Part shown: in pieces, positions 44,283 to 53,849 of the stretch
Layout of the letters: every line of letters begins with the position of its first letter
Position numbering within the stretch: position 1 is the stretch's first letter
Assembly: GCA_020524245.1 (NCBI GenBank)
Contig: JAIVLN010000001.1
Location: 434,001 to 498,000, forward strand
Direction of reading: 5' to 3'
From: Rossellomorea aquimaris
GTDB taxonomy: Bacteria > Bacillota > Bacilli > Bacillales > Fictibacillaceae
DNA length: 64,000 nt
Notes under the pieces: generated by a model
What the model saw: only the letters and a program-made list of their open reading frames with translations
What the model was told of the DNA's origin: nothing
Database searches by the model: none
Program-made: the position numbers and the translations under genes

Positions 44283-44308
44283 TTTCTGTTCTCCGATAAG
44301 TATTATAT

Positions 44309-44323
44309 CGATAATGATTCTCA
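44309..44323. promoter_or_regulatory. Fur box 2 of lipoprotein gene
   Basis: CGATAATGATTCTCA, 13 of 15 matches to the Fur consensus, 41 bp from box 1. Confidence 0.75.
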
Positions 44324-44404
44324 GTGTCAAATAGGTTTTTGAAAGTTTCTTCTGGAAAATTTTTTTGAGGGTGAAAAATGAGCGTGTTTTTATTGAAATT
44401 AAAG

Positions 44405-44560
44405 ATTATAGGACAGAAATCAGAAATTATAGCTCAAAATCCAAGATTATAGCTCAGAATCGGAAATTATAGCCGAGAATCCGGAAATATAGCCGAGAAT
44501 TAAAAATTATAGCTCAAAATCCAGAATTATGGCTCAGAATCCAGAATTATAGCTCAAAAC
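44405..44560. repeat. Tandem repeat, about 8 copies of a 20-bp unit
   Basis: Units like ATTATAGCTCAGAATCCAGA recur exactly every 20 bp (cores at 44411, 44431, 44451, 44471, 44491, 44511, 44531, 44551) with substitutions only. Non-coding. Between the lipoprotein gene and trxA. Confidence 0.93.
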
Positions 44561-44568
44561 CACAAAAA

Positions 44569-44599
44569 AAGATCAGCCCTTTCAATCAGGGCTGATCTT
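44569..44599 (-). terminator. Terminator of trxA
   Basis: AAGATCAGCCCT/AGGGCTGATCTT stem with Ts on the minus strand. Confidence 0.9.
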
Positions 44600-44614
44600 C
44601 TCGTCTATATGATC

Positions 44615-44929
44615 TTATTTATGCTTGTTGATCAATTCAACAAGTGCTTCTTTCGGTTGGAAACCGACTACTTGATCGACGACTTCTCCGTCTTTGAAAA
44701 GCATAAGTGTCGGAATGCTCATTACTCCGAATTTACCTGCTGTTTCTTGGTTTTCATCTACATCTAACTTTACGATTTTAACGTCGTTGCTCATTTCGCT
44801 ATCAATCTCTTCCAAGACTGGTGCAATCATTTTACAAGGTCCGCACCAAGGCGCCCAGAAGTCTGCAAGAACGAGGCCTGAGCTCGTTTCCGTATTGAAG
44901 TTTTGGTCTGTTACGTGTGAAATAGCCAT
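44615..44929 (-). CDS. trxA: Thioredoxin
   Basis: Protein of 104 residues with the redox-active WCGPC in [17 protein letters not shown] and the cis-proline loop MSIPTLMLF. Main cytoplasmic disulfide reductase. RBS GAGGAGG. Next to the etf genes as in B. subtilis. Confidence 0.98.
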   Translation of the reverse strand: MAISHVTDQNFNTETSSGLVLADFWAPWCGPCKMIAPVLEEIDSEMSNDVKIVKLDVDENQETAGKFGVMSIPTLMLFKDGEVVDQVVGFQPKEALVELINKHK

Positions 44930-45067
44930 TTGTATTGCCTCCTCATCATTCTTTCACTTTCAATGGAAGTATATCACTTAACCGATCAACTTCCTAACAA
45001 TCTGCTTCCAGTTGTAGCATACCCTTTTTCAAAAAACTCACACATACGAATTGGTACAAAAACAAAG

Positions 45068-45088
45068 GGGTGACCAATTGGGTCACCC
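45068..45088 (-). terminator. Terminator of fad/etf operon
   Basis: GGGTGACC/GGTCACCC stem, then a T-rich tract on the minus strand. Confidence 0.85.
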
Positions 45089-45104
45089 TGCAATGTTCTT
45101 AAGA

Positions 45105-46076
45105 TTAAACGAGTACCTTCTTGAATTCTTCCGTCAACTTCGGTACAACGTCGAACAAATCACCAACAATACCATAGTCTGCAACATTGAAGATGTTCGC
45201 TTCTGGGTCCTTGTTGATCGCAACAATGATTTTCGAGTTGGACATACCAGCCAAGTGCTGAATCGCTCCAGAAATACCACATGCGATATATAGGTCAGGT
45301 GTTACGACTTTACCTGTTTGACCGATTTGCAAGGAGTAATCGCAGTAGTCAGCATCACACGCACCACGGGATGCTCCGACTGCTGCTCCAAGGACATCTG
45401 CCAATTCTTTCAACGGCTCGAAACCATCTTCAGATTTCACACCACGTCCACCAGCAACGATGACCTTCGCCTCGGAAAGATCGACTCCATCTGTTGTCTT
45501 ACGCACGATTTCTTTTACGATTGTACGAAGATCCTTGATTGTCACATCAACCTTCGAAACGTCTCCTGAGCGGCTCTCGTCTTTTTCAAGAGCTGAGATG
45601 TTGTTCGGGCGAATCGTTACGAACATAACACCATCTGTGATGATCTTCTTTTCAAATGCCTTACCGGAATAGATCGGTCGCGTATATACGAGGTTCCCAC
45701 CTGTATTCTCAATGCCTGTAATATCCGAAACTAATCCAGATTGCAATTTCGCTGCAAGTCGAGGGGATAGGTCTTTACCAAGTGCCGTATGACCGAATAC
45801 AATTCCCTCAGGACTTTCTGCATCGATTACTTGCATCAATGCTTGCGTATAGGCATCACATGTATACGTTTTCAAATTTTCGTCTTCTACGACAAGGACA
45901 CGGTCTGCTCCGTAATGAATCATGCTGCCAGCGATGTCGTTGACACTTTCGCCACAAACAACTCCTACGATTTCTCCGCCTTCAGAGATTTCTTTTGCTG
46001 TTGCAATTGCTTCATAGGATACGTTACGAAGTTCACCGTCTCTGACTTCTCCTAAAACCAATACTTTTTTTGCCAT
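45105..46076 (-). CDS. etfA: Electron transfer flavoprotein alpha subunit
   Basis: Protein of 323 residues that with EtfB accepts electrons from acyl-CoA dehydrogenases. The C-terminal FAD domain shows VAGGRGVKSEDGF, GASRGACDADY and QIGQTGKVVTPDLYIACGIS. Last gene of fadR-fadB-etfB-etfA. Confidence 0.97.
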   Translation of the reverse strand: MAKKVLVLGEVRDGELRNVSYEAIATAKEISEGGEIVGVVCGESVNDIAGSMIHYGADRVLVVEDENLKTYTCDAYTQALMQVIDAESPEGIVFGHTALGKDLSPRLAAKLQSGLVSDITGIENTGGNLVYTRPIYSGKAFEKKIITDGVMFVTIRPNNISALEKDESRSGDVSKVDVTIKDLRTIVKEIVRKTTDGVDLSEAKVIVAGGRGVKSEDGFEPLKELADVLGAAVGASRGACDADYCDYSLQIGQTGKVVTPDLYIACGISGAIQHLAGMSNSKIIVAINKDPEANIFNVADYGIVGDLFDVVPKLTEEFKKVLV

Positions 46077-46092
46077 CGTTTTCTCTCCCCTT

Positions 46093-46863
46093 TTATATCA
46101 CTTTTGCTTCAGATCGTAACAAGGACACAAGTTCTTTCACTTGGTCGTCAACTTCACCTTCGAGTACTTTTCCAGCCTGTTTTTCAGGTGGGAGGAAGAC
46201 TTCTAATGTTCTTGTCTTGCCTTCTACTTCATCTTCATCCAAGTCCAGATCATCCAATTCAAGCTCTTCTAGAGGCTTTTTCTTCGCTTTCATGATTCCT
46301 GGTAATGAAGGATAGCGTGGCTCATTCAATCCTTGCTGAGCCGTCACAAGAACTGGCAATGAGGTTTCAATGATTTCAAGGTCACCTTCAACGTCACGTT
46401 CGATCTTGACAGTAGAACCTTCCACTTCAAGCTTCGTTATTGTCGTCACGTGAGGCATATCCAACAATTCTGCCAGGCGTGGTCCAACCTGACCGGAAGC
46501 TCCATCAATCGCAACGTTACCACCTAGGATGATGTCTACTTCCTTATCTTCAAAATAAGCCGCTAAGATTTTAGCTGTAGAGTATTGATCACCATAGTCC
46601 ACATCTTCATCGTCGATCAATACCGCTTTATCTGCACCCATCGCAAGTGCTGTTCTGAGCTGCTTATCACTTTCTTCTTCACCGACTGTAACGACAGTAA
46701 CTTCTCCGCCATGCTCATCACGTAATTTGATCGCTTCTTCAACTGCATACTCATCGTATGGGTTGATGATGAATTCTACACCGTCTTCACTGATTTTTCC
46801 GTTTTCGATCGCAATCTTCTCTTCCGTATCGAATGTTCTTTTTAGAATGACATAAATGTTCAT
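46093..46863 (-). CDS. etfB: Electron transfer flavoprotein beta subunit
   Basis: Protein of 256 residues, partner of EtfA, with the AMP-binding fold and the family signature around ARDVEGDLE-like ERDVEGDLEIIETSLPVLV. Follows fadB after 16 bases. RBS GGAGGG. Confidence 0.96.
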   Translation of the reverse strand: MNIYVILKRTFDTEEKIAIENGKISEDGVEFIINPYDEYAVEEAIKLRDEHGGEVTVVTVGEEESDKQLRTALAMGADKAVLIDDEDVDYGDQYSTAKILAAYFEDKEVDIILGGNVAIDGASGQVGPRLAELLDMPHVTTITKLEVEGSTVKIERDVEGDLEIIETSLPVLVTAQQGLNEPRYPSLPGIMKAKKKPLEELELDDLDLDEDEVEGKTRTLEVFLPPEKQAGKVLEGEVDDQVKELVSLLRSEAKVI

Positions 46864-46879
46864 GTGTTTCCCTCCAATT

Positions 46880-47653
46880 TTAGCGGTCTTTAAATTCAGG
46901 CTTACGTTTTTCTATGAAAGCTTGGATTCCCTCTTGCCCATCATTTGAGGCAAAAGCTTTTCCAAACGATTCCGTTTCCTTTTTCGCACCTTGCTCGTAT
47001 TCCCCTTTTCGGGCGAAATCGACTAATTCCAGTGCGAGGCTGACAGCAACGGCACTTTTAGAAGCGGCTTTTCCAGCTAAAGCATAGGCTTTGTCCAGCA
47101 GCTCATCTTCAGAAACTACATGGTTGGCTAGACCCCATTGCATCGCGTCCGTTCCTGTAATCGGCTCACTTGTCAAAAGCATTTCTGTCGCTTTCGCAGC
47201 TCCTACATAACGAGGTAGACGTTGGGATCCTGCAAAGCCTGGAACCAACCCGAGTTGTAGTTCAGGTAAGCCGAGCTTCGTGTTATCCGTGACGAGTCTC
47301 ATGTGACAAGCCATTGCCAGTTCTAATCCTCCCCCTAGTGCGGCTCCATGTACTGCTGCAATGACGGGTTTGGAAAATTGTTCAATCCGATCGAACACCT
47401 GTTGACCGTAAGCACCAAGTTCAGAGAATCCAGATGCATCTTCTACAGTCGTGAATTCTTTGATATCTGCCCCTGCAGAGAAAAATCTTCCTTCCCCACG
47501 GATGACAAGAGCTTTGACTTCTGAATCCTTCTCAACTTCATCTAATACAGAGTTGATTTCTCTGATCATTGGAGAACAGAGTGCATTGGCTGGTGCATGT
47601 TGTAGCAGGATCGTTCCAATTTGATTTTCCTTTGAATAGGATAAGTACTCCAA
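46880..47653 (-). CDS. fadB: Enoyl-CoA hydratase
   Basis: Crotonase-family protein of 257 residues for the second step of beta-oxidation. Oxyanion-hole segment FSAGADIKEF and helix HGAALGGGLELAMACH are present, with the two glutamates expected in LELAMA and GLPELQLGL. The start is TTG after GGAGGAGAG. Equivalent to B. subtilis ysiB/fadB by position. Confidence 0.93.
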   Translation of the reverse strand: MEYLSYSKENQIGTILLQHAPANALCSPMIREINSVLDEVEKDSEVKALVIRGEGRFFSAGADIKEFTTVEDASGFSELGAYGQQVFDRIEQFSKPVIAAVHGAALGGGLELAMACHMRLVTDNTKLGLPELQLGLVPGFAGSQRLPRYVGAAKATEMLLTSEPITGTDAMQWGLANHVVSEDELLDKAYALAGKAASKSAVAVSLALELVDFARKGEYEQGAKKETESFGKAFASNDGQEGIQAFIEKRKPEFKDR

Positions 47654-47667
47654 ATTCTCTCCTCCTC

Positions 47668-48264
47668 TTAACTAGGTCTATAACGGATGCCATTAATAAG
47701 CAAATCATGAACTGATTTTGCAAGCGCTGTCAAATCATAGTGATGATCATTCATCACCCAGCTCGTTGTCGTTTCATCCAATGTACCGAAAATCATCTGC
47801 CGGACGATTCGGATGTCCAGGTCAGGTTGGAATACCTGTTGTTTGACCCCTTCATGGATGATGTCATCGAGAAGATGCAAGTAACGCTTCAACACTTCCC
47901 CGATCTTCGCACGTAACGCACGATTCGTCTGACGTAATTCGAGCTGTGTCACGATTGCCAATTCATGATCCTCTGATAGCTGTTTGAAGTGCATTTCAAT
48001 CAGCTTTAACAGCTTATCTTCAACAGAATGCTGATGTTCAATTTCATTTTTGGTCGTGTCGATAAAGTGACCCATCTTTTCCTGGAACAAAGAAATGAGC
48101 AGATCTTCTTTGTTTTTAAAATACAGATAGATGGTCCCGTCTGCTACCCCTGCTTCACGAGCGATTTTTGAAATCTGTGATTGGTGATAGCCATGTTCCG
48201 CAATGACCGATACAGCTGCATCGATAATTTTGTCATATTTAGGTCCTTTTCGTTTTACGGTCAT
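47668..48264 (-). CDS. fadR: TetR-family fatty-acid regulator FadR
   Basis: Protein of 198 residues with the TetR helix-turn-helix (HQSQISKIAREAGVADGTIYLYFKNKEDLL in parts: IAREAGVADGTIYLYF). In B. subtilis FadR (YsiA) represses fatty-acid degradation and is released by long-chain acyl-CoA. First gene of the operon with fadB and etf. RBS GGAGG. Confidence 0.92.
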   Translation of the reverse strand: MTVKRKGPKYDKIIDAAVSVIAEHGYHQSQISKIAREAGVADGTIYLYFKNKEDLLISLFQEKMGHFIDTTKNEIEHQHSVEDKLLKLIEMHFKQLSEDHELAIVTQLELRQTNRALRAKIGEVLKRYLHLLDDIIHEGVKQQVFQPDLDIRIVRQMIFGTLDETTTSWVMNDHHYDLTALAKSVHDLLINGIRYRPS

Positions 48265-48324
48265 TGTTCTTTACCTCCACGTTCTACAAGAAAAACATCT
48301 CGTTTTTCTTATTGATCCGAAAAA

Positions 48325-48338
48325 TGAATGAACATTCA
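48325..48338. promoter_or_regulatory. Putative FadR operator
   Basis: TGAATGAACATTCA, a perfect palindrome of the TGAATG/CATTCA half-sites used by FadR, upstream of fadR. The spacing between halves is shorter than the B. subtilis consensus, so confidence is limited. Confidence 0.55.
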
Positions 48339-48507
48339 CTCGGGTTCATTGTACTTTACAAACGGGGGTTAAGTCAATGAATCTTTCGTATTTTTCAGAA
48401 TTTTACGCATCCTGTCGATTATCTGAATTATATCATTAATCTGTCAAAATAATAACAAGAAAGGGTCAACTAGGATTGCAAAGATATTAATGGAAGAATC
48501 AAACTGT

Positions 48508-48536
48508 ATCATCTTTTTCAGCGTGAAAAAGATGAT
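48508..48536. other. 12-bp-arm hairpin in fadR-lcfA gap
   Basis: ATCATCTTTTTC/GAAAAAGATGAT with a five-base loop. No T-run on either exit, so it is not a clear terminator. Confidence 0.5.
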
Positions 48537-48663
48537 TATCAGTATGGTTTCCAAAGGTCTAGCCTTTCTTTGATGGACTATGTCCATGCCTCCTCACTTG
48601 GAGCCTTTTCTGAGTAGGTGACTTGGGTGGTTTGCTGTTTTCACCCTATTAGAACGACTCTCT

Positions 48664-48923
48664 GGTTAGGTATCTTAGCGTTTTTCAGCTTTATACCCTA
48701 CTAGAATGCTTCTTTGGTTAGGTATCTTAGCGTTTTTCAGCTTTATACCCTACCAGATCGCCTCTCTGGTTAGGTATCTTAGCGTTTTTCAGCTTTATAC
48801 CCTATCAGAACGACTCTCTGGTTAGGTATCTTAGCGTTTTTCAGCTTTATACCCTACCAGAACGCTTCTCTGGTTAGGTATCTTAGCGTTTTTCAGCTTT
48901 ATACCCTATCAGAACGTTCCTTT
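48664..48923. repeat. Tandem repeat, 5 copies of a 52-bp unit
   Basis: GGTTAGGTATCTTAGCG starts at 48664, 48716, 48768, 48820 and 48872, exactly 52 bp apart. Copies are highly similar. A degraded copy precedes the array. Each unit holds an imperfect inverted pair GGTTAGGTAT/ATACCCTACC. Non-coding, between fadR and lcfA. Confidence 0.95.
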
Positions 48924-48939
48924 AGGAATCACCAATAAA

Positions 48940-48964
48940 AAAGGACCCCGACATCGGGATCCTT
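48940..48964 (-). terminator. Terminator of lcfA
   Basis: AAGGATCCCG/CGGGGTCCTT stem with TTTTTTA on the minus strand. Confidence 0.9.
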
Positions 48965-48971
48965 TTCTCTG

Positions 48972-50666
48972 TTATGCATTCTCTTTTGCATTTTCTTGCA
49001 GTTTCTGCTTTTCTTCCTCAACGAGGACTCTTCGGAGTACTTTTCCAACCATCGTTTTCGGAAGTTCATCCCTGAATTCATAGAGGCGCGGAACTTTAAA
49101 GGAGGCTAGATACTTCCTACAGTGGGTATCCAGATCTTCTTCTGTACAAGTAACCCCATCCTTCAAGACGACGAAAGCCTTCACAGTTTCTCCTCGATAT
49201 GGATCTGGAACACCGATAACGGTCGCCTCTTTCACTTTCGGATGTTCAAACAAGATCTCTTCGATTTCTCGAGGATAGATGTTGAAACCACCTGCAATGA
49301 TCATATCTTTTTTACGATCAACGATATAGAAATAACCCTTCTCATCCATGTATCCCATATCTCCCGTCAACAGCCAGCCATCGTGGAACGTGGAAGCTGT
49401 CTCTTCGGGTTGATTCCAATAGCCTTTCATCACCTGTGGTCCTTTGATCATCAGCTCACCGACTTCCTTCTCTTCGGCAATCGCGCCTGTTTCAGCAGAA
49501 AGGATGGCAGCTTCTGTATTCGGCCATGGGACACCGATACTACCGATGACTCGGTTACCATACAGGAAGTTGGCATGGGTGACCGGTGATGCTTCGGTTA
49601 ATCCATAGCCTTCAACTAGATTGCCTTTCGTAATCTCCTCAAAACTTTCCTGAACTTCAATAGGAAGAGGAGCTGAACCACTGATACAACTTGCGATCGA
49701 AGACAAGTCATACGATTTGATATTCGGATCATTCAATAAAGCGATGTACATCGTAGGTGCGCCAGGGAACATCGTCGGCTTATGCTTCCCGATCGCTTTC
49801 AGCACCTGCTTCGGATCAAACTTAGGGAGAATGATCATTTCAGACAGGTACATGATGGAAAAGTTCATGACACATGTCATTCCGTATACATGGAAGAATG
49901 GTAAAGCGCCAAGAATCTTCTCTTCTCCATACTTCGCTTTATACATCCAATAACGGCATTGCATCGTATTTGCGACAAGGTTGTAATGCGTGAGCATGAC
50001 GCCCTTCGCAGGACCTGTCGTTCCACCCGTATACTGTAGTAGGGCAAGATCTTCTTTCGCATCTACCTCTACATCAATCGGGCTCATGTCTCCTTCATCC
50101 AGCAACTTTCTGAAGGAATGAATCGTGTCGTTGTATTCGACCCGCACAACGATGTTGGTCTGCTTCTTCTGAACAAATGGATAGATCAGGTTCTTCGGGA
50201 ATGGCAGATAGTCTTTCACTCCGGTGACGATGACATGTTCGAGTGAAGTCCGCTTTTTCACTGCCTCGACCCGCGGGAACAATAAATCCAGACAAATGAT
50301 CGTTTTCGAGCCAGAGTCAGTCAACTGGTGTTCCAACTCCCTCTCTGTGTAGAGAGGATTGGTTTGGACCACAATGCCACCAGCCATCAAAACACCATAA
50401 TAACTGATGACCGATTGCGGCGAATTCGGAAGCATGATGGCGACCCGGTCTCCCTTCCTTATGCCAAGGGACCTAAGCTGATTCGCCATTTTCAAAGCGC
50501 CTTCATAGACTTCGCCGTAGTTCATCCGCTTACCTAAAAAGTCTAAAGCGGGCTTTTCTGGGTGTTTACGGGCTGCATCTTCCAGATAGAATTGCAAAGG
50601 CTTTTCGTCAATCTCGATTTCATGAGGGATTTCTTCGGGATACTGCAGCAACCAATTTTTCTCCAC
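48972..50666 (-). CDS. lcfA: Long-chain fatty acid-CoA ligase
   Basis: AMP-forming acyl-CoA synthetase of 564 residues that activates fatty acids for beta-oxidation. The P-loop LLQYTGGTTGPAKGVMLTH, GYGLTEASPV, TGDMGYMDEKGYFYIVDRKK and KTMVGKVLRR motifs are all present. The start is GTG after AAGGAGGAG. It lies next to the fadR operon as in B. subtilis. Confidence 0.95.
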   Translation of the reverse strand: MEKNWLLQYPEEIPHEIEIDEKPLQFYLEDAARKHPEKPALDFLGKRMNYGEVYEGALKMANQLRSLGIRKGDRVAIMLPNSPQSVISYYGVLMAGGIVVQTNPLYTERELEHQLTDSGSKTIICLDLLFPRVEAVKKRTSLEHVIVTGVKDYLPFPKNLIYPFVQKKQTNIVVRVEYNDTIHSFRKLLDEGDMSPIDVEVDAKEDLALLQYTGGTTGPAKGVMLTHYNLVANTMQCRYWMYKAKYGEEKILGALPFFHVYGMTCVMNFSIMYLSEMIILPKFDPKQVLKAIGKHKPTMFPGAPTMYIALLNDPNIKSYDLSSIASCISGSAPLPIEVQESFEEITKGNLVEGYGLTEASPVTHANFLYGNRVIGSIGVPWPNTEAAILSAETGAIAEEKEVGELMIKGPQVMKGYWNQPEETASTFHDGWLLTGDMGYMDEKGYFYIVDRKKDMIIAGGFNIYPREIEEILFEHPKVKEATVIGVPDPYRGETVKAFVVLKDGVTCTEEDLDTHCRKYLASFKVPRLYEFRDELPKTMVGKVLRRVLVEEEKQKLQENAKENA

Positions 50667-50818
50667 CTTAATCTCCTCCTTTTTTACCGCTCCTTTCCTA
50701 TGAAAAACTCACTCTCTACTACCATTATAATGAAAACGGATACAATTTTATATATTTTTAGAATATTTCCAATAAAATTTCTTGCTTGTAATAATTGTAT
50801 TAGAAAAAGAAGGAAAAA

Positions 50819-50852
50819 AGACCCCCTTTGACATTGGAGTCAAAGGAGGTCT
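50819..50852 (-). terminator. Terminator downstream of yshE
   Basis: AGACCTCCTTTGAC/GTCAAAGGGGGTCT stem with TTTTTTCC on the minus strand. Confidence 0.9.
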
Positions 50853-50963
50853 GTATCTTTATAATAAACTGTTGGAAATATTCGGTTGATGGGATTCTTG
50901 GTTTGAAACGAAATTCACGCCACGGAAAGAGAGTGAATGTCGTGAACATAACCGTTTACTCTT

Positions 50964-51041
50964 TTACACGAACAAATATATGATACCTGCCAGGATGAAG
51001 AGACCGCAGCATACCATAAGGACTTTCCATAATGTTTCCAT
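50964..51041 (-). CDS. 25-residue membrane microprotein
   Basis: METLWKVLMVCCGLFILAGI plus YLFV: one hydrophobic helix filling almost the whole peptide. AGGTGAAAGT gives a good ribosome binding site that overlaps the yshE stop codon, eight bases upstream, so translation is probably coupled. No known family assigned. Confidence 0.55.
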   Translation of the reverse strand: METLWKVLMVCCGLFILAGIIYLFV

Positions 51042-51049
51042 ACTTTCAC

Positions 51050-51457
51050 CTATCCGATTCCGCTGCCGATGACAAAGGATAATCCCACAGAAATGACCAT
51101 GGAAATTAAACCGACAGCTCTGTTATCTTGTTGTATTTCATCATCTATCCGAAAGCGAGGAGTCAGAAATTCAAAAATGAAATATCCGATCAACAATAAC
51201 AAGAAACCATAAACACCCCAGATTGTCATATCCAAAATGGTATCGTTATGCTCAATTGAATATCTGAAAATGTTTGCAATCCCGAATACCTTTCCACCTG
51301 TCGCCATGGCAACGGACAGATTGCCTTTACTGATCTCTTCCCAATTTTTATATTTCGTTACAACTTCAAATATGGCGAGAAAAACGATGAGACTCAAAAC
51401 GACGACACTATAATTTGCTACTGTTTCAACATACGGATTTGCCAACCAATTGTCCAT
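51050..51457 (-). CDS. yshE: DUF350 membrane protein YshE
   Basis: Protein of 135 residues with four membrane helices arranged as in DUF350 (YSVVVLSLIVFLAIFEVVTKY, then GNLSVAMATGGKVFGIANIF with the conserved short polar turn). Function unknown. Immediately downstream of mutS2, as in B. subtilis. Confidence 0.9.
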   Translation of the reverse strand: MDNWLANPYVETVANYSVVVLSLIVFLAIFEVVTKYKNWEEISKGNLSVAMATGGKVFGIANIFRYSIEHNDTILDMTIWGVYGFLLLLIGYFIFEFLTPRFRIDDEIQQDNRAVGLISMVISVGLSFVIGSGIG

Positions 51458-51471
51458 GATTTCCCCGCTTT

Positions 51472-53826
51472 CTATTTCAGTCCGACGATTGTGACTCCAC
51501 TTCCACCTTCACCAGCATTCCCAAGGCGGGTCGTTTTCACATTCGGATGTTCTTTTAATAAAGACTGTACACCTTTTCTCAGTGCACCGGTTCCTTTACC
51601 GTGGATGATCGAAACTTGAGGGTAACCCGCGAGTAACGATTCATCCAAGAATTTATCGACCGCTCGGAGTGCGTTTTCATAACGTTCCCCTCTTAAATCC
51701 AGTTCAGGCTTCGTCACAGAACTTCCTTCAACTTTGACGAACGGTTTCGTTTCTCTTTTCTTTTCTGATTTAATCGGTTCTAATTCGTTTGCTTTAACAG
51801 TCATTTTCATGATGCCGATTTGGACTTGATACTCGTCAGAACCGACTTTTTCAACGATATGACCTTTTTGATTTACTGTTAGCACTTTCACTTCTTCACC
51901 AGGCTTCAAATTATCTGGTGCTTTTTTGTTCGTTGTCGAGGTTTTAAGTGCTTTGTTCCGTTTTGGTGCTGCTTCATCCAGCCGCTTTTGGGCTTCGATG
52001 AGCTTATGCTCTTTTACATTTCCATATTCCTTCTGATAACCACGGAGTTCTTTAAGAATCTCGTCGGCTTCCTGACGAGCATGTTCTACAGATTTTTTCG
52101 CTTCTTGTTCCGCTTTTTCATACAATTTTTCTTTATGTTGTTCAAACTCTTTCAACTTCTGTTCAAGATCACGTTTTAAGTCTTCCGCTTCTTGATGAAT
52201 ATCGGTTGCCTCTGCCCGTTCTCGTTCAGCTCGTTTCTGAGCATCTTCAAGGGAAGCGATCATCACATCAATCTTGTTGTTGTCTTCACTGATGTGAGAC
52301 TTCGCATCGATTATGATCTTTTCGTTCAGACCGATCCGTTTGGAAATTTCAAATGCATTACTCCGTCCTGGTACGCCGATCAACAGGCGATAGGTCGGAC
52401 GTAACGTTTCCACGTCAAACTCCACACTTGCGTTCATGACGCCTTCACGATTATACGCATAAGCTTTTAGTTCACTGTAGTGGGTTGTCGCTACAATTTT
52501 CGACCCTCGTTCATTGACATAGTCGAGGATAGAGATGGCAAGAGCAGCTCCTTCAGTCGGATCTGTACCTGCCCCAAGTTCGTCGAACAAGACCAACGAT
52601 TTAAAATTGACCCGATCAAGTATATCCACGATATTCGTCATATGAGAGGAGAACGTACTCAAGTTCTGTTCAATAGACTGTTCATCCCCAATGTCTGCGT
52701 AGATAGATTCAAAAACCGTCACTTCCGATTCTTCTTCAGCTGGGATTTGCATACCGGATTGTGCCATCAAGGATAATAAGCCGATCGTTTTTAACGTAAC
52801 CGTCTTACCCCCTGTGTTTGGACCGGTAATGACAAGTGCGTTATACTCACCGCCAAGTTCAACATTAATTGGAACGACCTCATCTGCAGGAATCAGCGGA
52901 TGACGCGCTCGTTTTAAATTCATATATTCCTTATCATTGATTTTCGGTTTAACAGCTTTTATAGCGTGACTGTATCGCGCTTTTGCGAAGATGAAATCAA
53001 CTTCTGCAAGGACAGTGACATTGTGACTTAAGAAACCAGAGACTTCAGCCACTGTTTCCGTTAACATTTTCAAGATGCGTTGAATTTCTTGATATTCTTT
53101 GCTCTTCGTTTCTTTCAATTGATTGTTGATCGTTACAACTGCCTGAGGTTCGATGAACAAAGTTGCACCAGAGGCTGATTGATCATGAACCATCCCGCCA
53201 AATGCTGAACGGTATTCTTGTTTGACTGGGATGACATAACGATCATTCCGGATCGTGACGATGGCATCAGACAGCATCTTTTGGGATTTCGATGATCGGA
53301 TGATCGACTCTAGTTTCTCACGGATACGGGATTCATAGCTTCTTAATTGTTGACGAATCGTTCTAAGGGCAGGACTTGCCGTATCCATCACATGTCCTTG
53401 ATCATCAATGCAATCTTTGATTTTTTGTTCCACTTCTTGTAGAGGATCGATCTGTTCAATGAGATCCGCTAAAATCGGAAGCTCGACTTCGTCCTCCAGC
53501 ATGCCTTCAATAAATCTCCTGAACCTGCGTCCACCATGGATCGTCGTTGAGATGTCAACGAGTTCTTCAGGACTTAGGATTCCGCCAATTTCCGAACGCT
53601 TCAACGACGCACGAATATCTCGAATACCACCTAAAGGAACATGACCTTTTAATCTGAGAACTTGTGCACCTTCATCCGTACTGTTCTGCTGATGGCTCAC
53701 ATCCTCAAAATTGGTCCATGGTTTAAGGTCATGGATTTTTTCTTTCCCTAAGGAAGAGGAGACATGCTCAAGTAGTTGTTCTTTAATCTTTGTATATTCT
53801 AAAACTCTCAATATTCGTTCGTTCAC
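51472..53826 (-). CDS. mutS2: MutS2, DNA mismatch/ribosome-rescue ATPase
   Basis: Protein of 784 residues: a lever/clamp region, MutS-type ATPase with Walker [13 protein letters not shown] and DELGAGTDP, a long coiled coil (about 510-640) and a C-terminal Smr nuclease domain ([24 protein letters not shown]). Suppresses homologous recombination and, in B. subtilis, splits collided ribosomes. Start GTG after AGGAGG. Confidence 0.96.
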   Translation of the reverse strand: MNERILRVLEYTKIKEQLLEHVSSSLGKEKIHDLKPWTNFEDVSHQQNSTDEGAQVLRLKGHVPLGGIRDIRASLKRSEIGGILSPEELVDISTTIHGGRRFRRFIEGMLEDEVELPILADLIEQIDPLQEVEQKIKDCIDDQGHVMDTASPALRTIRQQLRSYESRIREKLESIIRSSKSQKMLSDAIVTIRNDRYVIPVKQEYRSAFGGMVHDQSASGATLFIEPQAVVTINNQLKETKSKEYQEIQRILKMLTETVAEVSGFLSHNVTVLAEVDFIFAKARYSHAIKAVKPKINDKEYMNLKRARHPLIPADEVVPINVELGGEYNALVITGPNTGGKTVTLKTIGLLSLMAQSGMQIPAEEESEVTVFESIYADIGDEQSIEQNLSTFSSHMTNIVDILDRVNFKSLVLFDELGAGTDPTEGAALAISILDYVNERGSKIVATTHYSELKAYAYNREGVMNASVEFDVETLRPTYRLLIGVPGRSNAFEISKRIGLNEKIIIDAKSHISEDNNKIDVMIASLEDAQKRAERERAEATDIHQEAEDLKRDLEQKLKEFEQHKEKLYEKAEQEAKKSVEHARQEADEILKELRGYQKEYGNVKEHKLIEAQKRLDEAAPKRNKALKTSTTNKKAPDNLKPGEEVKVLTVNQKGHIVEKVGSDEYQVQIGIMKMTVKANELEPIKSEKKRETKPFVKVEGSSVTKPELDLRGERYENALRAVDKFLDESLLAGYPQVSIIHGKGTGALRKGVQSLLKEHPNVKTTRLGNAGEGGSGVTIVGLK

Positions 53827-53849
53827 GGGTGAGCCTCCTGTTTCAACCT

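Noticed and set aside
48664-48923. Possible CRISPR array
   Set aside because: Units are directly abutting and nearly identical throughout. There are no spacers and no cas genes.
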